A DNA stretch of 64,000 nt from Oscillospiraceae bacterium. GTDB taxonomy: Bacteria > Bacillota > Clostridia > Oscillospirales > Ruminococcaceae. Below the pieces are notes generated by a model, which was not told the DNA's origin, did no database searches, and saw only the letters and a list, made by a program, of their open reading frames with translations. Position 1 is the first letter of the stretch. The number at the start of each line of letters is the position of its first letter. The stretch lies in assembly GCA_024684395.1 (NCBI GenBank), contig JAIKWY010000038.1, positions 1 to 64,000 on the forward strand, in the 5' to 3' direction. The translations under genes were made by a program, and so were the position numbers. Below are positions 17,171-24,750 of this stretch, in pieces.

Positions 17171-18037
17171 TTATGGTTTGTCCTTCGTGATGTCTCGGTG
17201 CATCTTATGCACCTGATAGCCTTCCTTGCTCAGCGTATCTCCCACCAGCTCCGCAAAGGTCACGGAACGGTGCTTGCCGCCGGTACAGCCAAAGGATATG
17301 ACGACCTGGCTCTTTCCCTCAGCCACATAGAGCGGGATCAGGAATTTGAGCAGGTCAATGATCTTCTGCATGAGCGTCTCTGAATTTTCTGAGTTCATGA
17401 CATAGTCCTGCACACATTTTTCACAGCCGGTATGCGCTTTCAGCTCCGCTACATAATACGGATTCGGCAGGCAGCGCACATCAAACACCAGATCCGACTC
17501 TCTCGAAACGCCATATTTATAGCCGAAAGACGTTACCTTGACCTGGAGCGAATCGGAGCTGTTCTCGAGGAACACGTTCCGGATCTCCTCGCCGAGCTGC
17601 GAGGTACTCATCTGGGATGTCTCGAAGTAGTAATCCGCCTTGTCACGGAGCGTCTGCATCATGTGGCGCTCCTGCCGGATCGCCTCACGCAGAGAGCTGT
17701 ATTTATCGGCAAACGGATGCTTGCGGCGGGTCTCCTTGTAGCGCTTGATGAGCACATCATCCGCAGCCTCGGTAAACACGACCTTGAGTTCCACGCCGGA
17801 TTCCTTGCGCAGTTCGTGCAGTTCCTGCGAGATCTCCGAAAACAGCTCGCCCGTCCGGATATCCATTGCCACAGCGACCCGGTCGAGCGTGCCGCTGGAC
17901 TGATCACAGAGATCGAGGATCTTCGGGATCAGGAACGGCGGCAGATTGTCGATACAGTAATAGCCGATGTCCTCCAGCACACGCATAGCGGTGGATTTAC
18001 CGGAACCGGACATGCCGGTCACGATCACAAGCTGCAT
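17171..18037 (-). CDS. rapZ: RNase adapter / nucleotide-binding protein RapZ (YvcJ family)
   Basis: 288 aa. Walker A GMSGSGKS at residues 8-15, Walker B-like FTEAADD region, and the C-terminal family motif SFGCTGGKHRSV. The family binds nucleotides and, in different bacteria, acts in amino-sugar control or competence. The job in this clade is not settled. It has a 3 bp gap to murB and 15 bp to whiA, the standard Firmicutes order. Confidence 0.95.
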   Translation of the reverse strand: MQLVIVTGMSGSGKSTAMRVLEDIGYYCIDNLPPFLIPKILDLCDQSSGTLDRVAVAMDIRTGELFSEISQELHELRKESGVELKVVFTEAADDVLIKRYKETRRKHPFADKYSSLREAIRQERHMMQTLRDKADYYFETSQMSTSQLGEEIRNVFLENSSDSLQVKVTSFGYKYGVSRESDLVFDVRCLPNPYYVAELKAHTGCEKCVQDYVMNSENSETLMQKIIDLLKFLIPLYVAEGKSQVVISFGCTGGKHRSVTFAELVGDTLSKEGYQVHKMHRDITKDKP

Positions 18038-18040
18038 GGC

Positions 18041-19003
18041 TCAATCACTCTCCCACTTTACATTTCCGAGCAGAACAGGCTCGAGCTCGAGCACGGTGCC
18101 CGTTTCTGCCTTCACTTTTTCACGGACCTGTCTGCACAGCTCCGTCACATCGTCACATGTCGCATCGAACCGGTTCACCACGAAACCGGCGTGCTTTTCG
18201 CTCACCTGTGCGCCGCCATAGGTCAGACCTTTCAGACCGCACTGGTCGATCAGCGCCGAAGCATAGCCGACTTTCGGGCGCTTGAAGGTGCTCCCGGCGC
18301 TCGGATAGTTGAGCGGCTGCTTATCGCTGCGGCGTTTCAGGAGCTCCTGCATCTTGGCGGAGATCTCCTCACGGTTTCCGGGGGCGAGCTTTACCGTCAC
18401 AAACAAAATGACATTTCCCGGATGATCCGTGAACCAGCTGTGCCGGTAAGCAAACTCCAGCTCCTCCGCTGTCAGCGTGTGGAGCTCGCCGTCCTCGTCC
18501 ATGTATTCGCAGCAGGTCACGATCTGGGACATCTCATAATTATAGGCGCCTGCATTCATGAACAGCGCACCGCCGACCGTGCCCGGGATGCCCGAAAGCC
18601 CCTCCATACCGGTGAGCCCGAACTCCTCGGCGGTCTTCGCCGCCTTGACGAGGGAGCCTGCGGCACCGAGTTTCAGCACGCCTGTGCATTCCACAGGAGC
18701 CTGGAGCTCTGAGCCGTCCTCATTGACCATCTCGCAGTTCGTGAACGCACCGTCCAGATGGATGATCAGCCCATGATAGCCCTCATCCGAAGCCAGGACA
18801 TTGCTCCCCTTGCCCATGATGAAATACGGGAGCTCCTCTTCCTTGCAGAATCGCAGAAGGGCGCTGAGCTGCGTTTTCAGGGAGACATTCACCCAGTAGT
18901 CCGCCTTGCCGCCGATGCGGAAGGTCGTATGCTCCGACAGCGGCACCTGCTCTTGCAGCTCCATCTCATAGCGTTCGCAGAGCGCAGACAGCTTTTCTCT
19001 CAT
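18041..19003 (-). CDS. murB: UDP-N-acetylenolpyruvoylglucosamine reductase
   Basis: 320 aa from ATG 19003 (CAGGAGGCTGCT upstream); an ATT six codons earlier is not credible. It reduces the enolpyruvyl group in peptidoglycan precursor synthesis with FAD and NADPH. FAD-binding segments TTFRIGGKADY, GKGSNVLASDEGYHGL and GLSGIPGTVGGALFMNAGAY are visible, and the proton-donating serine is in SAGSTFKRP. It starts inside the end of hprK with a short overlap. Confidence 0.96.
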   Translation of the reverse strand: MREKLSALCERYEMELQEQVPLSEHTTFRIGGKADYWVNVSLKTQLSALLRFCKEEELPYFIMGKGSNVLASDEGYHGLIIHLDGAFTNCEMVNEDGSELQAPVECTGVLKLGAAGSLVKAAKTAEEFGLTGMEGLSGIPGTVGGALFMNAGAYNYEMSQIVTCCEYMDEDGELHTLTAEELEFAYRHSWFTDHPGNVILFVTVKLAPGNREEISAKMQELLKRRSDKQPLNYPSAGSTFKRPKVGYASALIDQCGLKGLTYGGAQVSEKHAGFVVNRFDATCDDVTELCRQVREKVKAETGTVLELEPVLLGNVKWESD

Positions 19004-19017
19004 AGCAGCCTCCTGAA

Positions 19018-19980
19018 TCAATAGAATGCGTCGTAATCCTTGACAGTTTCGGTGGATTCCATATCCATGCCCAGACGATCGAGCAGCTCGGTCGCAGCAT
19101 TGTAGCCCATCTTCTTCTGGCGGTTGTTCATCGCAGCGACTTCGAGGATGACGGCAAGGTTACGACCGGGCTTGACCGGGATGGTCAGCGACGGCACCTT
19201 CACGCCGAGGATGGACACATACTGCGTATCCACGCCCATGCGGTCATAGATCTTCTCCGGGTTCCAGAGCTCCATCTCGACAACAAGGTCGATCTTCTCC
19301 GTCACCTTGACGGCACCCATACCGAACAGGCGGCGGGCATTGATGATGCCGATACCACGCAGTTCGAGGAAGTGCCGGATGTTGTCCGGAGACGAGCCGA
19401 CAAGGCTGATGTTGGACACCTTGCGGATCTCCACGGCATCGTCTGCCACCAGACGATGACCTCTCTTGACAAGCTCGATCGCCGTCTCGCTCTTGCCGAC
19501 GCCGCTCTCACCGGTCAGGAACACGCCCTCACCGTAGATCTCGATGAGTACTCCATGCCGTGTGATGCGGGGCGCCAGGTTCAGGTTCAGGAATGCGATC
19601 AGACCGGCGATGAAGTTGGAGGTGCTCTCCTTGCTGCGCAGGAGCGGCACTTCGTACTTCTGCGCCATTTCGAGCATTTCGGAGAAGTACGGCAGCTCTC
19701 TGGCAATGATGAGCGCCGACAGCTTCTGCGAGAACAGCATCTCCAGACGATCCTTGCGGGTCTTCTCGTCAATGGTCGATAAATAGGCAAATTCCATCTT
19801 ACCGATGATCTGGATACGCTCCGGGTTGAAGTACTCATAGAAGCCCATCAGCTGCAAGCCCGGACGGTTGACATCGTTCTCGTCGATCAGCATCTCAGCG
19901 GGATCCTTCGGGGTGTAGATCACCTCTAACTTGAACTCGTCGATGATTTTTTTCAGGGAAATCGTAAATTTTTCGGACAT
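19018..19980 (-). CDS. hprK: HPr kinase/phosphorylase
   Basis: 320 aa from ATG 19980 (AAAGGAGTGAGGGCG). This is the carbon catabolite control enzyme that phosphorylates HPr on Ser46. P-loop GESGVGKSETA, catalytic RLVADDAVEIR, and the family signature LELRGIGIINARRLFGMGAV are intact. With murB, rapZ and whiA it forms the conserved Firmicutes cluster. Confidence 0.96.
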   Translation of the reverse strand: MSEKFTISLKKIIDEFKLEVIYTPKDPAEMLIDENDVNRPGLQLMGFYEYFNPERIQIIGKMEFAYLSTIDEKTRKDRLEMLFSQKLSALIIARELPYFSEMLEMAQKYEVPLLRSKESTSNFIAGLIAFLNLNLAPRITRHGVLIEIYGEGVFLTGESGVGKSETAIELVKRGHRLVADDAVEIRKVSNISLVGSSPDNIRHFLELRGIGIINARRLFGMGAVKVTEKIDLVVEMELWNPEKIYDRMGVDTQYVSILGVKVPSLTIPVKPGRNLAVILEVAAMNNRQKKMGYNAATELLDRLGMDMESTETVKDYDAFY

Positions 19981-19993
19981 CGCCCTCACTCCT

Positions 19994-21154
19994 TTATTCA
20001 GCAGCCTCAGCCGCTTCTTTTTTGGTTTCCGTTTTCAGCGTCACGGTAAAGCTCTCCTCACCTGCCGGCAGATCCGCTTCCTCCCACGACAATACACAGG
20101 GATGCACGGACGAAATACCACGCAGGATGTCGGTATTGTCTCTCGATGCCGCATTGACACCGACCAGCAGCGCACCGATCTCGAGCTGATCCGCTGCCGT
20201 GACGGCATCCATGCGGTTGGTCAGCACATCGAGCCCGTCGATGCGGATGAAGAACTCCGCTTCGGGCGCCGCCTGCTGCATGGATTCCACCAGCTTCACA
20301 AGGGAGGTATATCTGTCCGGTGCCGTGCAGCGGGAATCGAGGTTGTTCACATCCGCTGCCGGGAAATCCGGATAGACAAGCCCCTCACAAAGGATGGAGC
20401 GGAACCCGGCGTCATTGGCTTCCTTTGCGATATTGGACAGATAATCCACCGCCAGACCGCTGAACGGTGACATCCAGACAGCCCCGGAGGGATCCATCCA
20501 GCGTGCCCCGCTGCCTGCCATGCGGTAGGAGGCATCCTGATAATTCAGCGGATAGATCTGATCCTCGAGGGTATTGATGACAGCGACCGGTTCAGCGCCT
20601 CTTGTCTTGATCGTCTCATAGACCGATTCGAGCGGCATGGCAGCCTGCACCGCCTTGATGCCGTCCTCGAGCTTGGTGGCATAATACAGCCCGCCGCCCT
20701 TGACTTTCAGCGGCACAAGGATATGTGTGGCGCCCTCCGGCACCTGTAGCAAGGCAGCTTCCAGCGCCGTTTTGGTGGCGAGTGCCGAGGTCGGGAGCTG
20801 ATAGCCACGCATCGTGATCTGCGCCGGCGGCTCCACTGCGACAGGCTCGGTCTGTGCCGGCTCTGTTTCGGCAGGTATCTCGCCGTTCTCGCTCTCCGCA
20901 CCGCTCTCCGGGGGCTCGGTCTGCTCAGAAACGGAGCTTTCGGGAGCTTCGGATGAAGCATTCGGCTTGGCGATGATCTCCTTGTCCTGCAAAAAGCGCA
21001 GCACAGGACCACCGGCACTGTAGCCGACAAACCCCAGCACAGCGATCAGCACCACAGTGCCGACGACCGCACCGGTATTGCTCCAGAAGGCCCGCAGACG
21101 TTCAAACCGGCTCTTTTCCCGGTAGATCTTTCGTCCTTTTGGTTTCAATTTCAT
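19994..21154 (-). CDS. Membrane-anchored TIM-barrel-like protein (putative glycosyl hydrolase fold, PF13200-like)
   Basis: 386 aa. A basic cytoplasmic N-terminus, one membrane helix (about 28-50), a Ser/Glu/Pro-rich linker (about 65-105), then a folded domain. The run WMDPSGAVWMSPFSGLAVDY followed by IAKEANDAGFRSILCEGLVY resembles the part of PF13200 (DUF4015) proteins where a conserved barrel strand follows IAKEA..GF. The expected acidic catalytic pattern (FDYVRFP) reads LCEGLVYPDF here, so activity is uncertain. It lies 13 bp before hprK in the same direction, behind a 214 bp gap holding a strong RNA fold. Confidence 0.55.
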   Translation of the reverse strand: MKLKPKGRKIYREKSRFERLRAFWSNTGAVVGTVVLIAVLGFVGYSAGGPVLRFLQDKEIIAKPNASSEAPESSVSEQTEPPESGAESENGEIPAETEPAQTEPVAVEPPAQITMRGYQLPTSALATKTALEAALLQVPEGATHILVPLKVKGGGLYYATKLEDGIKAVQAAMPLESVYETIKTRGAEPVAVINTLEDQIYPLNYQDASYRMAGSGARWMDPSGAVWMSPFSGLAVDYLSNIAKEANDAGFRSILCEGLVYPDFPAADVNNLDSRCTAPDRYTSLVKLVESMQQAAPEAEFFIRIDGLDVLTNRMDAVTAADQLEIGALLVGVNAASRDNTDILRGISSVHPCVLSWEEADLPAGEESFTVTLKTETKKEAAEAAE

Positions 21155-21202
21155 GGAATTGGGATGCTCCTCTCAATAGACTTACTCGGGATCTGGAGAA
21201 GT

Positions 21203-21330
21203 GCCAGATCACGCTGGATGTTTTGTTCTGTGCGAAGTGACCCGGCAGCCGCAATACTTGCTGTATTGCAAGGTCGGGACGCAAAGCACAGGGCAAAAGA
21301 GACAAGCGGGATGGAACTTCGGAATGTTCC
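21203..21330. ncRNA. Nested inverted repeats: candidate structured RNA of unassigned class
   Basis: Three coaxial helices can form: TCTGTGC (21227-21233) with GCACAGG (21286-21292, closing pair mismatched), GACC (21239-21242) with GGTC (21272-21275), and GCAATAC (21251-21257) with GTATTGC (21263-21269). Internal loops are GAAGT opposite GGGACGCAAA. On the plus strand GGGACGCAAAGC (21276-21287) is identical to a core block of cyclic-di-GMP-I (GEMM) riboswitches, but the rest of that class is not recognisable. Only the minus strand reads into a gene (21154). A further hairpin lies at about 21313-21330. Confidence 0.5.
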
Positions 21331-21368
21331 GAGAAAGTCAGTTGTTCTGCAAATTCTCTCTCTATAGA

Positions 21369-22016
21369 TCAGGCGCCGGCTGCCATCGCATAGACAGCCA
21401 TAGAGATCACACCGATAAAGATCAGCACAGCCGGAAATCCCCGGAAGGCTGCGGGTACCTCTTTATCATACAGACGTTCACGCACTGCCGACAGCATGAC
21501 GGATGCCAGCACAAAGCCAAGCCCTGCCTGCAAGCCGAACAAAATCGCTCCGATCGGGTTCAGCGTATCGGAAAAGATCCTTGCCATCACAAAGGCATCG
21601 CTGCGGAGCTGAAGCGACTTCAGCGAATCCACAGGCTCGAATGCGAGGTACAGCGTGCCCATGACAGCACAGTTGAACGCAGCAAGATGGATATATTTCT
21701 TATAATTGGCAAAGCGCTTCCTTGCGAATCGGAACAGCAGGAGCAGCGTTGCCACATAGATGACCGAGATCATCAGCGTATACAGCAGCGGGAGTCCGAA
21801 GCTGTAGGGATATTGCAGCAGGATCGTCAGCCCGAACAGCCGGAACAGCAGACTTGTCAGCAGACAGGACACTGTGGAAAAACCGGTCATGACAGATGCC
21901 AGGATCAGCAGGTTCGAGCGGTTCTTGGACGCTGCGAGCAGCGTGCTGGTACCGAGCGCCTTGGTAAAGATCAGATTAGTCGTGAGCAGTGATACCACCG
22001 CTGAAAAGATCCACAT
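21369..22016 (-). CDS. RnfA/RsxA-like membrane protein lacking one Fe-S cysteine
   Basis: 215 aa from ATG 22016. Six helices. Homology to RnfA is clear in the C-terminal half (RERLYDKEVPAAFRGFPAVL) and around NCAVMG. In Rnf/NQR complexes RnfA and RnfE share a [2Fe-2S] cluster held by one cysteine in a GLCP loop and one in a TNCAxxG loop of each subunit. Here the first reads LGTSTLL (Ser24 where Cys is expected) and only Cys116 in FNCAVMG remains. It is third in the rpe-rnfD-rnfE-rnfA order, with no rnfB, C or G. Confidence 0.82.
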   Translation of the reverse strand: MWIFSAVVSLLTTNLIFTKALGTSTLLAASKNRSNLLILASVMTGFSTVSCLLTSLLFRLFGLTILLQYPYSFGLPLLYTLMISVIYVATLLLLFRFARKRFANYKKYIHLAAFNCAVMGTLYLAFEPVDSLKSLQLRSDAFVMARIFSDTLNPIGAILFGLQAGLGFVLASVMLSAVRERLYDKEVPAAFRGFPAVLIFIGVISMAVYAMAAGA

Positions 22017-22018
22017 AC

Positions 22019-22654
22019 TCAATCCACCTTCTTCCGGAAGACCACCCGGTGCAGTGCGCACAGGACGCCAAGCACGATGAAACCGCCCCAGGGTGCCGCA
22101 AATCCACGCATCAGAAGCGGGATGTCCACCACATGTCCGGCGATACTGCCGTGTGCAAGCAGCTCCCGCACTGCGGCGCAGGCACATGCTGCCAGACAGA
22201 AGCCAGCCGTATGGGCGATCAGCGACACGAGCATCACGGGCTTGCGCATATGATAGAAATGCAGCTCGGAATGCAGCACGATGAACGAATTGACCGACAG
22301 CAGCGGCAGATACATCGCAGCTGCCTCCGGCACGATCCCCTGCCCCGGTACGGGCATGGAACCAAGCGCCCCATAGACCGAGGGGCTGATAAACTGACAC
22401 AGCAGCGCCGCCGGGATAAAGATCACCGCCGCCGTTACCGCATACAGCACGATGCGCATGGTATAGACCAGCTTTTTCGGATAGAACGACCCGATCGTCA
22501 CGGTCAGGATCGTCACGATCGCAAAGACGAGCGACAGCAGCAGCGCCTTCGGGAGCGTATCACAGCACGCCACGATCGGTGCGATGACCATGCCCTGCGA
22601 AAGGACAGCGTTCCGGCGAAGGAAGCCGTCGGAAAGTGAATGCTTATTCTCCAT
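22019..22654 (-). CDS. RnfE/RsxE-like membrane protein lacking both Fe-S cysteines
   Basis: 211 aa from ATG 22654 (GGAGGACGAGG upstream), overlapping the end of the rnfD-like gene by 11 bp. It aligns by eye to RnfE: GFLRRNAVLSQ matches the N-terminal GLWKNNxALVQ, but the following GLCP loop reads MVIAPIV (Ala25). The second cysteine loop TNC reads SVNSFIV (Ser123). RELLAHGSI matches the late REIIGxGT segment. A subunit of this type without either cysteine should not hold the [2Fe-2S] cluster. Confidence 0.78.
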   Translation of the reverse strand: MENKHSLSDGFLRRNAVLSQGMVIAPIVACCDTLPKALLLSLVFAIVTILTVTIGSFYPKKLVYTMRIVLYAVTAAVIFIPAALLCQFISPSVYGALGSMPVPGQGIVPEAAAMYLPLLSVNSFIVLHSELHFYHMRKPVMLVSLIAHTAGFCLAACACAAVRELLAHGSIAGHVVDIPLLMRGFAAPWGGFIVLGVLCALHRVVFRKKVD

Positions 22655-23618
22655 CCTCGTCCTCCTCTTCCTCGTCATCATACCTGTCGATAAACGGTAT
22701 GCGGATCTTGCTGAAATCTGTACTGTCTATGATATGCTGTTCGAGCATCCCCAGCCCACGCCAGAGCGGACAGCCAAGGATCACAGCGATCACCGGCGCA
22801 TATTCCATGCCAAAGGCGGAGATCAAATAGCTGGTGAACAGACCTACGACCGCAGCGCCGACCCAGCCTGCCGACGGTGTGCATGGGTTCACTGCCGGAT
22901 CACTGATCAGGAACAGCAGCGAGAACAGCACCATATTGGCAGCGAGCAGCTCCTGGAGCGAAACACCGTACAGGAAGACAGCGAGCGACATGCCGAGCAG
23001 ACAGCCCAGGAATTTCCAGGGATCGAGCTGTCCACGGAACAAGAGGACAAGCCCGCAGACGAGCAGCAGCAAAATGCAGCCCGTGCCCATCGGCGTGCGG
23101 ACAAAGCCCAGGAGCGTATCATAGAGATCCGCCTTCTCCAGTCCTTCTTTGTTCAGAAAAACGCTGAACGACTCCTCCAGATCCTCCGGATTGTGGAACA
23201 GATGCAGATCCGCTCCGACCGGCGGGAAGTTCAGGACGGACTTCCGCCAGGAGATCAGCGCAAACAGATACCCCAGCGCCGGCGGCGGGAACAGATGATC
23301 CCTCCGGTAGCCGAAAACATGGCTGCCGACTGCCGTTGCAAAGATCGTGCTCAGCATCAGGATCGAATACGGGATCGTCGCCGGGAACATCATCGCCAGG
23401 ATCAGCGCATAGCCGACATTGGACAGGTCGATCCGCCGGTAGCTGCGCCCTCTCAGGAACAGACAGACAAAGTCCGTTGCCACGGCTGTCACTGCGGCAA
23501 GAGCCAGAACTGCCGCTGCCCGTATTCCGTAAAAGCAGACACAGACGATACAGAACGCTGCGATCACGACCCAGTATTCCTGCCGCCGCAGGGGGCGGCT
23601 GAATCGTTTCTTGATCAA
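22644..23618 (-). CDS. RnfD-like membrane protein without the covalent-FMN motif
   Basis: 324 aa from a TTG at 23618 (GAGG seven bases upstream). It has many helices with RnfD features (SYRRIDLSNVGYALILAMMF, FPPPALGYLFALISWR, SDPAVNPCTPSAGWVGAAVV). The threonine motif of RnfD/NqrB that carries FMN (S/T-x-AT-P-L) should precede FVRTPMGTGC, but DLYDTLLGF stands there instead. The GETS motif after it is also lost. The C-terminus is very acidic. It lies 9 bp after rpe. Confidence 0.78.
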   Translation of the reverse strand: MIKKRFSRPLRRQEYWVVIAAFCIVCVCFYGIRAAAVLALAAVTAVATDFVCLFLRGRSYRRIDLSNVGYALILAMMFPATIPYSILMLSTIFATAVGSHVFGYRRDHLFPPPALGYLFALISWRKSVLNFPPVGADLHLFHNPEDLEESFSVFLNKEGLEKADLYDTLLGFVRTPMGTGCILLLLVCGLVLLFRGQLDPWKFLGCLLGMSLAVFLYGVSLQELLAANMVLFSLLFLISDPAVNPCTPSAGWVGAAVVGLFTSYLISAFGMEYAPVIAVILGCPLWRGLGMLEQHIIDSTDFSKIRIPFIDRYDDEEEEDEDGE

Positions 23619-23627
23619 GGCAAGCCC

Positions 23628-24269
23628 TCACTTCCGCAGTGTCTGCACTGCCGCCTTCATATCCGGATGAGTGAAGAGATAGCTGCCTGCCACCAGCAGG
23701 TCGGCACCTGCTTCCACAGCAGCGCCGACCGTATCCGCATTGATGCCTCCGTCTACCTGCACGAACACAGGGCGCTCGCCGACTGCATTGCGGACAAGGC
23801 GCACCTTCTCCGTCATATCATACATAAAGCTCTGCCCGCCGAATCCCGGCTCCACCGTCATGATGAGGATGTTCTCCACCTGGTCGATATACGGGAGCAC
23901 CGCTTCCCCCGGCGTACCGGGCTTCACGGAGATACCCGCCTTGCAGCCCGCCTCGTGGATCATGCGGATCGTTTCGGCAGGATCGCTCTCACTTTCAAGG
24001 TGAAATGTGATCATATTTGCACCGCTGCGGGCAAAATCTGCGATATACAGATGCGGACGGGCGATCATCAGATGGACATCCATGAACAGGCGGCTCTGCT
24101 TTGCCACAGCCTGTAACACCGGAATGCCAAAGGAAATATTGGGGACGAAAATACCGTCCATCACATCAAAATGCAGCATATCCACCTCTGCCTGCTCGAG
24201 CCGGCTGATCTCGTCGGCTAAATGCAGCAGATCGGAATTTAAAATAGATGCGGAAACCTGGAGTTTCAA
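23628..24269 (-). CDS. rpe: Ribulose-phosphate 3-epimerase
   Basis: 213 aa from a TTG at 24269 (GGAGGTG five bases upstream). It interconverts ribulose 5-phosphate and xylulose 5-phosphate. TIM barrel with metal ligands in LHFDVMDGIFVPN and DVHLM, then TVEPGFGGQSF and the phosphate loop VDGGINADT. It is the first gene of an operon with the Rnf-like trio, behind a consensus promoter and a short hairpin (24301-24317). Confidence 0.95.
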   Translation of the reverse strand: MKLQVSASILNSDLLHLADEISRLEQAEVDMLHFDVMDGIFVPNISFGIPVLQAVAKQSRLFMDVHLMIARPHLYIADFARSGANMITFHLESESDPAETIRMIHEAGCKAGISVKPGTPGEAVLPYIDQVENILIMTVEPGFGGQSFMYDMTEKVRLVRNAVGERPVFVQVDGGINADTVGAAVEAGADLLVAGSYLFTHPDMKAAVQTLRK

Positions 24270-24331
24270 GTCTGCACCTCCGTAATCATCTCATTCTGGG
24301 ATGCTCTGAAAGAGCATTACAGTCCAATTCT

Positions 24332-24360
24332 ATTATACCGAAAAAAACGGATCCCGTCAA
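24332..24360 (-). promoter_or_regulatory. rpe operon promoter
   Basis: Minus strand TTGACG (24360-24355), 17 bp, TATAAT (24337-24332). Confidence 0.88.
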
Positions 24361-24537
24361 TAGCTCAACTCGTTTTTTTACAAATTATTCTGATTTAACA
24401 AAATCGGGGGAGCACACTTATGCTGTAATAAGTATGTGTAATATAAATGCTGCGCCGCATAGCAGAGTGCCGTCCGACATACATTAAAACGAATACCTGA
24501 TACTACTCCCCTTTACACCGATAGATCAGTAAAGCTT

Positions 24538-24695
24538 GCCTCCTCCGCCATTCGGCGGCACCCGCCTTACGGGCGGCGAGTCCCCTCTGTCCTGCGGACA
24601 TCTCCCCACCCCGTGGGGAGTCACCCCCGCATACCCATCCGGGCACAGGCGCGGGGGAGGAATGGGTTTTAAGGGGGCTGCGCCCCCTTAACCTG
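24538..24695. repeat. Multi-hairpin intergenic repeat, copy 1
   Basis: A chain of short GC-rich palindromes: TCCGCCATTCGGCGG, CCCGCCTTACGGGCGGCG, TGTCCTGCGGACA, CTCCCCACCCCGTGGGGAG, and AAGGGGGCTGCGCCCCCTT. A degenerate second copy lies at 36187-36280. The rest of the gap, 24361-24537, is A/T rich with one inverted repeat (ACACTTAT/ATAAGTaTGTGT near 24414-24440). I see no gene in it. Confidence 0.75.
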
Positions 24696-24750
24696 CTTTA
24701 TCTATTATTGTTATGAGGATTAGTAAGAAAGAAGTGGGAGGTCTATGTGC

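Noticed and set aside
24745-24750. ATG at 24745 as the start of the flippase gene.
   Set aside because: It is only 3 nt from GGGAGG. The ATG at 24751 has the normal 9 nt spacing.
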